Positions 16,124 to 24,109 of a stretch of 30,913 bases of DNA are shown here, piece after piece. The notes beneath the pieces were generated by a model that saw only the letters and a list, made by a program, of their open reading frames with translations, had not been told where the DNA came from and made no database searches. The first letter of the stretch is position 1, and the number at the start of each line of letters is the position of its first letter. The DNA comes from JBFLVQ01 sp040758525 (GTDB lineage Bacteria > Acidobacteriota > Blastocatellia > Chloracidobacteriales > JADJPF01): positions 1 to 30,913 of the forward strand of contig JBFLVQ010000033.1 of assembly GCA_040758525.1 (NCBI GenBank), read 5' to 3'. The position numbers and the translations under genes were made by a program.

Positions 16124-16497
16124 AATTCATCACCTACAAATTTCTCTACGTACGTAAGAATATAGTTGATATTGGTTCGGAATATAGAACTTACAACTTG
16201 CTTTCATTCCCTGTCAAGGTACGGATTATAAGATTTTGTATTTTGTTGATAGAGCAAGCAGACTCAACATTTCTGATCAGAGAAAATATTCTTTTATTAT
16301 TATTGTTTTCTCACAGATCATTTTATCAATACTTTCTACCGTCGCTGGCAATACTATATTGTCAAGCAATGGCTGAGTGCGATCAGAGACATAATGGTTG
16401 TGATAACCAGATTGAAACAACCGCTTAGATTCAATTATCTACTGCTACTCTCACTGGCATCCTTTATCAAAGGCTAAGATACTAAAAGAGAGAGAGC
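16124..16497. other. Divergent intergenic region
   Basis: 374 bases between the divergent thiolase and DHH-phosphoesterase genes. Promoters for both must lie here but I cannot pick them with confidence. A 76-codon plus-strand frame in it is rich in Leu/Ile/Phe from T-rich DNA and has no ribosome site, so I do not call a gene. Confidence 0.3.
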
Positions 16498-17628
16498 ATG
16501 GAAGCACAAAAACGCATTCGCACGGAATTCCCTCCCATATCAAAGCCTCAGGAGTTTGCTGCTTTACTGCGGGAAAACTCCCATCAGCGTCATCTTATTG
16601 TATTACAAGATTTCCCTGATCCTGATGCGCTCTCTTGCGCTTGGGCACATCGATTTATTGCAGAAAATTTCAATATAAAATGCGACATTGCTTATGTAGG
16701 CAAGATCAGCCATCAGGAGAATCGCGCGCTGGTACAACTGACCGGCATGCAACTACTCAATCCTGAAGATCCACTACAACCACAAAACTATTCCGCCTTT
16801 GTGTTAATAGATAATCAAGGCACAACTGTGGGCCTGGTAAATAAGCTGCTTGACTCTGGTCTTAAGCCATTAATAATTGTTGATCATCATGAAAGACAGA
16901 GCTTGCTTACTCCTGTCTTTCTAGATCTACGCCGTGTAGGCGCTACCGCAACTATTTATACAGACTACTTAAAAGCTGGCTTACTCACCCTTGATCGTAG
17001 CAACATTGAGCATATACGATTAGCTACTGCACTTATGCATGGTCTGCGTAGCGATACCGGCGGACTTGTGCGTGCTGGTGAAGCAGATCTGCGTGCCGCG
17101 GCTTTCCTTGCTCCTTATGTCGATCTTTCACTGCTAGAAGATATCCTCAATGTTAAGAAGACGCCAAAGGTCATGGATGTTGTTAAGGTTGCACTAGAAA
17201 ATCGGATCATTCAACAAGATTATAGTATCTCTGGAGTTGGTTACTTACGTCCTGAGGATCGAGACGCAATACCACAGGCAGCAGAATTCCTGCTCAGTGA
17301 AGAGAATGTGCATACTGTGATCGTTTATGGAATTGTTATTGATGAGGAGACCCGTAGAGAGATTGTGATCGGTTCACTACGCACTTCAAAGCTCACCCTC
17401 GATCCAGACTCATTTCTTAAAGAGACCCTGGGCTCAAATGAGTTAGGTAAATTTTATGGCGGCGGTCGTCGTGGCGCAGGCGGTTTCGAGATTAAGATAG
17501 GCTTTCTCTCTGGTCACTATGATCAATCACTAATGGAGACCAAATGGCGACTCTTTGATCAGGTTATTAAACGCAAATTCTACACACACCTGGGCCTATA
17601 TACAGAAGAGTTGACCGTTCACTCTTAA
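16498..17628 (+). CDS. DHH-family phosphoesterase (NrnA-like)
   Basis: 376 residues with the DHH catalytic core: PDPDALS at 40-46, a conserved aspartate in FVLIDNQG (about D105), and VDHHER with D129-H130-H131; then a DHHA1 domain with the substrate-binding GGGRRGAGGF about 340. This group includes oligoribonuclease/pAp-phosphatase NrnA, which degrades short RNA and 3'-phosphoadenosine 5'-phosphate with Mn2+. In this protein the residue before the first motif, normally histidine (HxxPDxD), reads as glutamine (QDFPDPD), a variant I know from cyanobacterial relatives. GAGAGAG precedes the ATG. A hairpin terminator follows the stop. Confidence 0.85.
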   Translation: MEAQKRIRTEFPPISKPQEFAALLRENSHQRHLIVLQDFPDPDALSCAWAHRFIAENFNIKCDIAYVGKISHQENRALVQLTGMQLLNPEDPLQPQNYSAFVLIDNQGTTVGLVNKLLDSGLKPLIIVDHHERQSLLTPVFLDLRRVGATATIYTDYLKAGLLTLDRSNIEHIRLATALMHGLRSDTGGLVRAGEADLRAAAFLAPYVDLSLLEDILNVKKTPKVMDVVKVALENRIIQQDYSISGVGYLRPEDRDAIPQAAEFLLSEENVHTVIVYGIVIDEETRREIVIGSLRTSKLTLDPDSFLKETLGSNELGKFYGGGRRGAGGFEIKIGFLSGHYDQSLMETKWRLFDQVIKRKFYTHLGLYTEELTVHS

Positions 17629-17643
17629 CCAACCCTAAATAAA

Positions 17644-17663
17644 AAAGCAGCCCTTAGCTGCTT
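17644..17663. terminator. Bidirectional terminator
   Basis: AAGCAGC and GCTGCTT pair around the five-base loop CCTTA. On the plus strand it follows the DHH gene and leads into CTTCTTT; on the minus strand it follows tRNA-Val and leads into TTTTTTATTT, the stronger T tract. It can serve both convergent units. Confidence 0.8.
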
Positions 17664-17687
17664 CTTTAATCGACTTAATAATTGATA

Positions 17688-17759
17688 TGGGCGGTACTAG
17701 ATTCGAACCAGTGACCCCCGGTTTGTAAGACCGGTGCTCTACCGCTGAGCTAACCGCCC
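17688..17759 (-). tRNA. tRNA-Val (UAC)
   Basis: A complete 72-base minus-strand cloverleaf: acceptor GGGCGGT/ACCGCCC, D arm GCTC/GAGC, anticodon stem CCGGT/ACCGG with loop CTTACAA (anticodon UAC), T arm ACTGG with TTCGAAT loop and CTAGT, one wobble pair, discriminator A. CCA not encoded. Followed by the shared hairpin terminator. Confidence 0.95.
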
Positions 17760-17907
17760 TAGTATTCCTACTTGACTTCGAGTAAAACCACCCGTCACCA
17801 AGGAAATAGAGAGTTTATTTACCCAGCCCAACTATGTCAAGTGAACCCGCTACCCTTTTCCCGCCCGTTCCCTTACCTATTGAACAAAATTTTTTGTAAA
17901 ATTAACC

Positions 17908-17945
17908 TTGACAGTATTACAGTATTTTGTGAAAATACTGTCAAT
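17908..17945 (+). promoter_or_regulatory. Palindromic operator over the VIT-VWA promoter
   Basis: ACAGTATTTT (17919-17928) and AAAATACTGT (17932-17941) form a perfect 10-base inverted repeat around GTG. An extra ACAGTATT copy lies directly upstream (17911-17918), and TTGACAGTATT (17908-17918) is also complementary to AATACTGTCAA (17935-17945). TTGACA at 17908-17913 is a consensus -35, so the palindrome covers the spacer and -10 region of the likely promoter about 70 bases before the first VIT-VWA gene. This placement is typical of MerR-type regulators, one of which is encoded between the two VIT-VWA genes. The pairing of this site with that regulator is an inference. Confidence 0.65.
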
Positions 17946-17994
17946 ATCTGCTGAGGCTGGTGGAATTGGCAAGAAAGCGCTACCAACAGAGAGT

Positions 17995-19948
17995 AAGCAG
18001 TAGGAGAAAAATGGAGGAAAAGAAGATGGCAACAGCAATTGAGAGGCTACCAATCAGCGACATCGCTGGCTCACAACGACAAAGAGGACTAGGAGTGTTA
18101 TCAGTCAATAGACAATCTCAACGTGCCACACTACCACTGGCTCGTGTGCAGATTGCTGCTCGTGTCGCTGACCGTGTCGCTAGTGTAAGTGTGAGCGAAA
18201 CCTTCCACAATCCCTACCGCGAACATCTCGAAGCTGTCTACATCTTTCCTCTTGCTGGTGGCGCAGCCGTGAGTGAGTTCGAGATGAGAGTAGGCACTCG
18301 CATCATCAAGGGCAAAGTAGAGGAGCGTGGACAAGCTCGTCAGCACTATCAGCAAGCCCTTGAGCAAGGCAAGCGAGCCGCACTCTTGGAGCAAGAGCGT
18401 GATGATGTATTCACACTACAGTTAGGCAACTTGCCACCATCTGAGGAAGTCACTGTCAAGCTCAGCTACTCAGAGCGACTACCTTACTTTGAGGATGGAC
18501 TGACAGAGTTACGCTTGCCGCTGGTAGTAGCGCCACGCTACATCCCAGGCACTGCTTTAGGCAGAGATGATGTTGGTGATGGAGTGGAGCAGGACACTGC
18601 CATTGTGCCAGATGCATCGCGCATCAGTCCGCCACGATTGGTAGCAGGCTTTGATCCCAAGGTAGGCTTAGGCATTGATGTAGAACTGCTCCTAGCAGAA
18701 GAGAATGGTGGCATTGCAGACTTAAGTTGTTCTCAGCATGCTACCAGAGCAGCAGTATCGAGCAGTTGTGTCAAGGTAGAGTTAGCCAGAGAGGATGAGC
18801 CATTGGACCGAGACTTTGTTTTGCAATGGCGACTAGCACAAGAGTCTGTAAAGCCAAGGCTATTGGTATATCGCAACAAGGAAGGAGAAGCATATGGGAT
18901 GTTGTCGGTGATACCACCAAGGCGAGAAGGGTTTTTAGGAGTAGCGAGGGATGTTGTATTTGTAGTGGACCGTTCAGGGTCAATGGAAGGAGTAAAGATG
19001 GCATCAGCAGCGAGAGCCTGCTCCTTACTACTGGCAACACTTGGCCCTCGTGACCGCTTTGCCATTCAGGCGTTTGATAATATTGTTGAATGGCTAAAAC
19101 CAACTCGAATGGCTGGTAAATCTGAATTATTCCTTGCTGCAGATGAAGCAGGAATAGAGAAAGGGCAACAGTTTCTTAATGAGATTACTGCGCGTGGTGG
19201 CACAGAGATGCATAACGCTCTGGGCGAAGCCATTGATGCCATTGCTGCTCGTCAACAGACTAGCGGCCGTGTTTCTGTTATCGTAATGCTTACTGATGGT
19301 CAAGTTGGTGATGAATCTAGAGTATTGAAACGAATACAGACAGAGATCGGTGATGCTCGTGTCTTTACTGTTGGTATCGATACTGCTGTCAATGATGGCT
19401 TCTTGCGTAGACTTGCTACTCTCGGCGGTGGTACTGCTACCTTCGTCACTCCTGGTGTTCAACTAGAAGAGGCTCTACGTGCAGTTGGTCGTGAGATCGG
19501 TAATCCCCTTGTAGTTAATGTCACTGTCGAGGATATTGATGCTGGCCTTGACAGTACCTCCATTGCTCCTAATCGTATTCCTGACCTGTTTGCTGGTCGT
19601 GCTACTACTGCTTTCTTGCGTTTGCAAGGTCGTGGACTGCTGCGTGTCAAAGGAGAGTGGGCAGATGGTACTAAGTTCTCTGAGAAGGTGAAGGCTAATG
19701 AACTAGACCTGCCTGCTATCTCACAACTGTGGGCTAAGGCTCGTATTGCTGACCTGGAAGATAGATTTCGTGTTGAGACAACAACACAAGCCAGTATTCG
19801 TCAACAGATCATTGAGCTTTCTATCAAGCACACACTACTGACCAGGTTTACCGCTTTTGTCGTAGTGGATGAGAGCGAGATTGTCAACAAGGATGGTTCG
19901 CATCGCAAACTTGTTCAACCGGTTGAAATGCCTCAACGCTGGGAGATG
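17995..19948 (+). repeat. Long direct repeat, copy 1
   Basis: From AAGCAGTAGGAGAAA before the first VIT-VWA start to GGGAGATG near codon 646 this DNA repeats at 21223-23174. I saw only two extra As in the leader (AAAAA against AAA before TGG) and a few substitutions at the far end (19756 G/A, 19784 A/G and about four in 19890-19912). The roughly 1.74 kb from 18011 to 19755 appear identical. Confidence 0.93.
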
Positions 19949-20719
19949 AATGAACAGCGCTACTTAATGGAAGAAGATTTGGATGAAGAATGTTTTGCAT
20001 CCGCAAGCGTGTGTATGGATTTAATATCCCCACTACCTGAACCATCACCAAGTTATGAACAGTCAGAGGCAGAGTCTGGAGAACTGCTCAAAGAAAGTTT
20101 TGTAGAATATAAACCGGCAGAGAGTCCATTGCAGGATAGATTCCCATCTCAGCCCAGTCCGCTTCCCAACAGGCGACGAGATCAGGCTGTTAAACCAGCA
20201 GCAGCGCCACCACCATCACCTACACCAACTCCTTTGCCCGCATCTAAAGCTGTGCCTGGTGGAGCAGCTTTGCCTGAAGACCAATTAGGGCGAATGGAGA
20301 AAGCTGCCAAGAAAATTTCACGTGAGTTTAGCAAGAAGAAAAGAGAGTCAGTCTCACAGGACGCGCTTGTAAAAGCCTTGCTTGCTTTAACTGAGGCATT
20401 GAAAGATGCCTGGGCCGAGATTGAAGCAGGTCGTGTGCCATTAGCTAATAAATTAGAGGAAGCTCGCAACATGCTCTTAAAGGCGATTAATGAGTCTGAG
20501 TACGGCACAGAGTTACCTATACTGCAACGCTTCTTACGTGCATCAGCAGTAGAGCTGATTACTGCGCTTCAAACAACAGGAGCAACAGTGGTGAACTTGC
20601 GACCACTCTTTGAGCAGCATATGAAAATATATTCAGAGGTTCAGACTGAGATTGCTCCATACATTGTAGATCAGATCGGTTTAGATGATACTAATCCATT
20701 TTGGGAATCGAGTATCTGA
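18011..20719 (+). CDS. VIT-VWA protein 1
   Basis: About 902 residues from the ATG at 18011 (a further ATG at 18026 follows GGAGG; a longer GTG frame starts at 17960). Domains: VIT domain about 15-150 (VSVSETFHNPYREHLEAVYI, FPLAGGAAVSEFEMRVG); a linker; a VWA domain about 295-470 with a complete metal site, DRSGS in VVFVVDRSGSMEG, a threonine in GGTEMHN and the aspartate in MLTDGQVGDE; a beta region; then a proline-rich linker (PAAAPPPSPTPTPLPA) and a ~115-residue helical tail ending PFWESSI. There is no signal peptide, so it is probably cytoplasmic, unlike animal inter-alpha-trypsin-inhibitor heavy chains with the same VIT-VWA order. Function unknown; VWA domains bind protein partners via a metal. 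The regulator gene follows after 15 bases. Confidence 0.9.
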   Translation: MEEKKMATAIERLPISDIAGSQRQRGLGVLSVNRQSQRATLPLARVQIAARVADRVASVSVSETFHNPYREHLEAVYIFPLAGGAAVSEFEMRVGTRIIKGKVEERGQARQHYQQALEQGKRAALLEQERDDVFTLQLGNLPPSEEVTVKLSYSERLPYFEDGLTELRLPLVVAPRYIPGTALGRDDVGDGVEQDTAIVPDASRISPPRLVAGFDPKVGLGIDVELLLAEENGGIADLSCSQHATRAAVSSSCVKVELAREDEPLDRDFVLQWRLAQESVKPRLLVYRNKEGEAYGMLSVIPPRREGFLGVARDVVFVVDRSGSMEGVKMASAARACSLLLATLGPRDRFAIQAFDNIVEWLKPTRMAGKSELFLAADEAGIEKGQQFLNEITARGGTEMHNALGEAIDAIAARQQTSGRVSVIVMLTDGQVGDESRVLKRIQTEIGDARVFTVGIDTAVNDGFLRRLATLGGGTATFVTPGVQLEEALRAVGREIGNPLVVNVTVEDIDAGLDSTSIAPNRIPDLFAGRATTAFLRLQGRGLLRVKGEWADGTKFSEKVKANELDLPAISQLWAKARIADLEDRFRVETTTQASIRQQIIELSIKHTLLTRFTAFVVVDESEIVNKDGSHRKLVQPVEMPQRWEMNEQRYLMEEDLDEECFASASVCMDLISPLPEPSPSYEQSEAESGELLKESFVEYKPAESPLQDRFPSQPSPLPNRRRDQAVKPAAAPPPSPTPTPLPASKAVPGGAALPEDQLGRMEKAAKKISREFSKKKRESVSQDALVKALLALTEALKDAWAEIEAGRVPLANKLEEARNMLLKAINESEYGTELPILQRFLRASAVELITALQTTGATVVNLRPLFEQHMKIYSEVQTEIAPYIVDQIGLDDTNPFWESSI

Positions 20720-20734
20720 TCACATTGACAGGTA

Positions 20735-21268
20735 ATGATAATGGAAGAGACCGTTTCTTTAACTCTTGAGGAACTTTCTAATGAGGTCACGCGTCTCCTC
20801 ACCATGCATGGCCTCCTAGGTACACAACAAGATGGTCGTGTTTCGGCAGCACCAGATATTCGTACTATTCGCTATTACACGACCTTGGGTCTGCTAGACC
20901 GACCAAAGATGATCGGTCGGCAGGCCCAATATGGCCGACGACATTTACTACAGCTTTTAGCGATCAAGGCATTGCAAGGCAGGTCCATGCCGCTTGCGGA
21001 GATACAGGCAAAACTCTACGGTTGTAGCGATGTAGAATTGGAAGCGCTGCTAGCTGCTGTCTCCCAAGAACAAACTCAACAATCTGAAATTCGCCCACTC
21101 TATTGGCGCGAAATAACCATCGAGCCAGGATTGAAACTATTAGCAGAAGAATCCTGGTCATCCAAACTCGACCAAGCCGCATTAGAGGAACGTATTCGTG
21201 CAGCATTGGTCACATTGAAAGCAAGCAGTAGGAGAAATGGAGGAAAAGAAGATGGCAACAGCAATTGA
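20735..21268 (+). CDS. MerR-type transcriptional regulator
   Basis: 177 residues. A MerR-like winged-helix region is at about 37-95: PDIRTIRYYTTLGLLDRP, then QAQYGRRHLLQLLAIKALQG and the second helix pair MPLAEIQAKLYG. Acidic helical sequence follows with no cysteine effector site. It starts 15 bases after VIT-VWA 1 (ATG at 20735 or 20741, AGG upstream) and runs 32 bases into VIT-VWA 2, so all three genes are one unit. Its last ~15 residues (ASSRRNGGKEDGNSN) are encoded by the leader and first codons of the duplicated VIT-VWA sequence read in another frame, so the natural C-terminus was probably replaced when the second copy arrived. A likely target is the palindrome at 17908-17945. Confidence 0.85.
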   Translation: MIMEETVSLTLEELSNEVTRLLTMHGLLGTQQDGRVSAAPDIRTIRYYTTLGLLDRPKMIGRQAQYGRRHLLQLLAIKALQGRSMPLAEIQAKLYGCSDVELEALLAAVSQEQTQQSEIRPLYWREITIEPGLKLLAEESWSSKLDQAALEERIRAALVTLKASSRRNGGKEDGNSN

Positions 21269-23174
21269 GAGGCTACCAATCAGCGACATCGCTGGCTCAC
21301 AACGACAAAGAGGACTAGGAGTGTTATCAGTCAATAGACAATCTCAACGTGCCACACTACCACTGGCTCGTGTGCAGATTGCTGCTCGTGTCGCTGACCG
21401 TGTCGCTAGTGTAAGTGTGAGCGAAACCTTCCACAATCCCTACCGCGAACATCTCGAAGCTGTCTACATCTTTCCTCTTGCTGGTGGCGCAGCCGTGAGT
21501 GAGTTCGAGATGAGAGTAGGCACTCGCATCATCAAGGGCAAAGTAGAGGAGCGTGGACAAGCTCGTCAGCACTATCAGCAAGCCCTTGAGCAAGGCAAGC
21601 GAGCCGCACTCTTGGAGCAAGAGCGTGATGATGTATTCACACTACAGTTAGGCAACTTGCCACCATCTGAGGAAGTCACTGTCAAGCTCAGCTACTCAGA
21701 GCGACTACCTTACTTTGAGGATGGACTGACAGAGTTACGCTTGCCGCTGGTAGTAGCGCCACGCTACATCCCAGGCACTGCTTTAGGCAGAGATGATGTT
21801 GGTGATGGAGTGGAGCAGGACACTGCCATTGTGCCAGATGCATCGCGCATCAGTCCGCCACGATTGGTAGCAGGCTTTGATCCCAAGGTAGGCTTAGGCA
21901 TTGATGTAGAACTGCTCCTAGCAGAAGAGAATGGTGGCATTGCAGACTTAAGTTGTTCTCAGCATGCTACCAGAGCAGCAGTATCGAGCAGTTGTGTCAA
22001 GGTAGAGTTAGCCAGAGAGGATGAGCCATTGGACCGAGACTTTGTTTTGCAATGGCGACTAGCACAAGAGTCTGTAAAGCCAAGGCTATTGGTATATCGC
22101 AACAAGGAAGGAGAAGCATATGGGATGTTGTCGGTGATACCACCAAGGCGAGAAGGGTTTTTAGGAGTAGCGAGGGATGTTGTATTTGTAGTGGACCGTT
22201 CAGGGTCAATGGAAGGAGTAAAGATGGCATCAGCAGCGAGAGCCTGCTCCTTACTACTGGCAACACTTGGCCCTCGTGACCGCTTTGCCATTCAGGCGTT
22301 TGATAATATTGTTGAATGGCTAAAACCAACTCGAATGGCTGGTAAATCTGAATTATTCCTTGCTGCAGATGAAGCAGGAATAGAGAAAGGGCAACAGTTT
22401 CTTAATGAGATTACTGCGCGTGGTGGCACAGAGATGCATAACGCTCTGGGCGAAGCCATTGATGCCATTGCTGCTCGTCAACAGACTAGCGGCCGTGTTT
22501 CTGTTATCGTAATGCTTACTGATGGTCAAGTTGGTGATGAATCTAGAGTATTGAAACGAATACAGACAGAGATCGGTGATGCTCGTGTCTTTACTGTTGG
22601 TATCGATACTGCTGTCAATGATGGCTTCTTGCGTAGACTTGCTACTCTCGGCGGTGGTACTGCTACCTTCGTCACTCCTGGTGTTCAACTAGAAGAGGCT
22701 CTACGTGCAGTTGGTCGTGAGATCGGTAATCCCCTTGTAGTTAATGTCACTGTCGAGGATATTGATGCTGGCCTTGACAGTACCTCCATTGCTCCTAATC
22801 GTATTCCTGACCTGTTTGCTGGTCGTGCTACTACTGCTTTCTTGCGTTTGCAAGGTCGTGGACTGCTGCGTGTCAAAGGAGAGTGGGCAGATGGTACTAA
22901 GTTCTCTGAGAAGGTGAAGGCTAATGAACTAGACCTGCCTGCTATCTCACAACTGTGGGCTAAGGCTCGTATTGCTGACCTAGAAGATAGATTTCGTGTT
23001 GAGACAACAGCACAAGCCAGTATTCGTCAACAGATCATTGAGCTTTCTATCAAGCACACACTACTGACCAGGTTTACCGCTTTTGTCGTAGTGGATGAGA
23101 GCGAGATTGTCAACAAGGATGGCTCGCATCGCAAGGTTGTTCAACCGGTTGAAATGCCTCAACGCTGGGAGATG
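21223..23174 (+). repeat. Long direct repeat, copy 2
   Basis: Second copy of 17995-19948. It begins inside the 3' end of the regulator gene and ends at the same codon of the VIT-VWA frame as copy 1. The two copies are separated by about 1.27 kb, so recombination between them would delete the tail of VIT-VWA 1 and the regulator. Confidence 0.93.
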
Positions 23175-23906
23175 GATAAAGAGCGGCAGCGAGTAGCAGC
23201 AAAGCCATTATCTCAACCTATGCAGATGCCATCACCTGCACCAATGGTAGCGCCTCCATCTCCTGCTAAGATACCAGCGCCTGATTCCAAAGCAGAATCA
23301 ATGGATCTGGGTAATGTGAATTACAGCATGTCACCGGTCAAACCTGAACCTAGACCGATGGTACTTGGCTCTCCAGTATCGAAATCGGCACCTTCTGGTA
23401 GTGAAAATGCATCCAGACCACCTGCTAAGGCGGAAGGTCTATTTTCGCGTGCAATGGATAGTATTTCTGATCTATTTAGCATAGGAGGTAGCAAACAGGA
23501 TGAAGTGAGAAAACAGGCAATGGTCGAGACTCCGACTCATACGGCAATTAGGCAAGCCTTAGGGTTATTTGAAAAGGCACTGAAAACAGCAGAGGCAGAG
23601 ATCAATGCTGGTCGTGTTCCTACTGCTGCAGCTATTGAAAAGGCGCGTGTTGCGTTATTGAAAGCGATTGCTGAATCGGATCTGGCAACACAATTGCCAA
23701 CACTACAACGATTCTTGCGTACCGCTGCCGTAGAACTGGTGGCAGCACTTGAAACCGAAGGAATTACTACTGTGACGTTACAACCAATTATCGAACGTCA
23801 CAAAAAAGCCTTTGAACAAGCTCGTAAAGAGATCGAGGCACAGCTAGGTAATAGCAACAGCAATACGCCTGGAAATGACTCATCCTTCTGGGAATCGAGT
23901 ATCTGA
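21237..23906 (+). CDS. VIT-VWA protein 2
   Basis: 889 residues. Residues 1 to about 646 match VIT-VWA 1 except for two changes (Thr to Ala in VETTAQAS, Leu to Val in HRKVVQP): the same VIT domain, linker and VWA domain with DRSGS, GGTEMHN and LTDGQVG. The tail differs: a proline/methionine-rich linker (QPMQMPSPAPMVAPPSPAK), a segment around GLFSRAMDSISDLFSIGG, and a ~115-residue helical domain only distantly like that of copy 1 (LQRFLRTAAVELVAALE against LQRFLRASAVELITALQ), ending SFWESSI. The shared FWESSI ending in otherwise divergent tails suggests a functional C-terminal tag or contact. The start overlaps the regulator gene by 32 bases, so expression is probably coupled. Confidence 0.9.
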   Translation: MEEKKMATAIERLPISDIAGSQRQRGLGVLSVNRQSQRATLPLARVQIAARVADRVASVSVSETFHNPYREHLEAVYIFPLAGGAAVSEFEMRVGTRIIKGKVEERGQARQHYQQALEQGKRAALLEQERDDVFTLQLGNLPPSEEVTVKLSYSERLPYFEDGLTELRLPLVVAPRYIPGTALGRDDVGDGVEQDTAIVPDASRISPPRLVAGFDPKVGLGIDVELLLAEENGGIADLSCSQHATRAAVSSSCVKVELAREDEPLDRDFVLQWRLAQESVKPRLLVYRNKEGEAYGMLSVIPPRREGFLGVARDVVFVVDRSGSMEGVKMASAARACSLLLATLGPRDRFAIQAFDNIVEWLKPTRMAGKSELFLAADEAGIEKGQQFLNEITARGGTEMHNALGEAIDAIAARQQTSGRVSVIVMLTDGQVGDESRVLKRIQTEIGDARVFTVGIDTAVNDGFLRRLATLGGGTATFVTPGVQLEEALRAVGREIGNPLVVNVTVEDIDAGLDSTSIAPNRIPDLFAGRATTAFLRLQGRGLLRVKGEWADGTKFSEKVKANELDLPAISQLWAKARIADLEDRFRVETTAQASIRQQIIELSIKHTLLTRFTAFVVVDESEIVNKDGSHRKVVQPVEMPQRWEMDKERQRVAAKPLSQPMQMPSPAPMVAPPSPAKIPAPDSKAESMDLGNVNYSMSPVKPEPRPMVLGSPVSKSAPSGSENASRPPAKAEGLFSRAMDSISDLFSIGGSKQDEVRKQAMVETPTHTAIRQALGLFEKALKTAEAEINAGRVPTAAAIEKARVALLKAIAESDLATQLPTLQRFLRTAAVELVAALETEGITTVTLQPIIERHKKAFEQARKEIEAQLGNSNSNTPGNDSSFWESSI

Positions 23907-23926
23907 TCTATAACATATAATGAGTT

Positions 23927-23980
23927 GCGGATTGAGGAAGAGAAGATAAATTATTCTCAATCCGCAGTTTATTATTTAAT
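23927..23980 (+). terminator. Terminator of the VIT-VWA unit
   Basis: GCGGATTGAG (23927-23936) and CTCAATCCGC (23956-23965) form a perfect 10-base stem with a 19-base loop, followed by AGTTTATTATTTAATT. It lies 20 bases after the stop of VIT-VWA 2 and is the only strong terminator after 17.9 kb, supporting one three-gene transcript. Confidence 0.75.
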
Positions 23981-24109
23981 TGGATGAGAATATCTTACTA
24001 TCCCCGTTTCATCTAAATAATAGTTTCTTATTAATCGCAATTTCACTGGCGATGGCTGCATTCTGCGCCGTTTTGTGTTATTTTGATGGGCCCGTCAGGA
24101 AGGCGATCG

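Noticed and set aside
18131..19650. Antisense open frames inside the VIT-VWA genes
   Set aside because: They repeat identically in both copies only because the DNA is duplicated; no ribosome sites or family resemblance.
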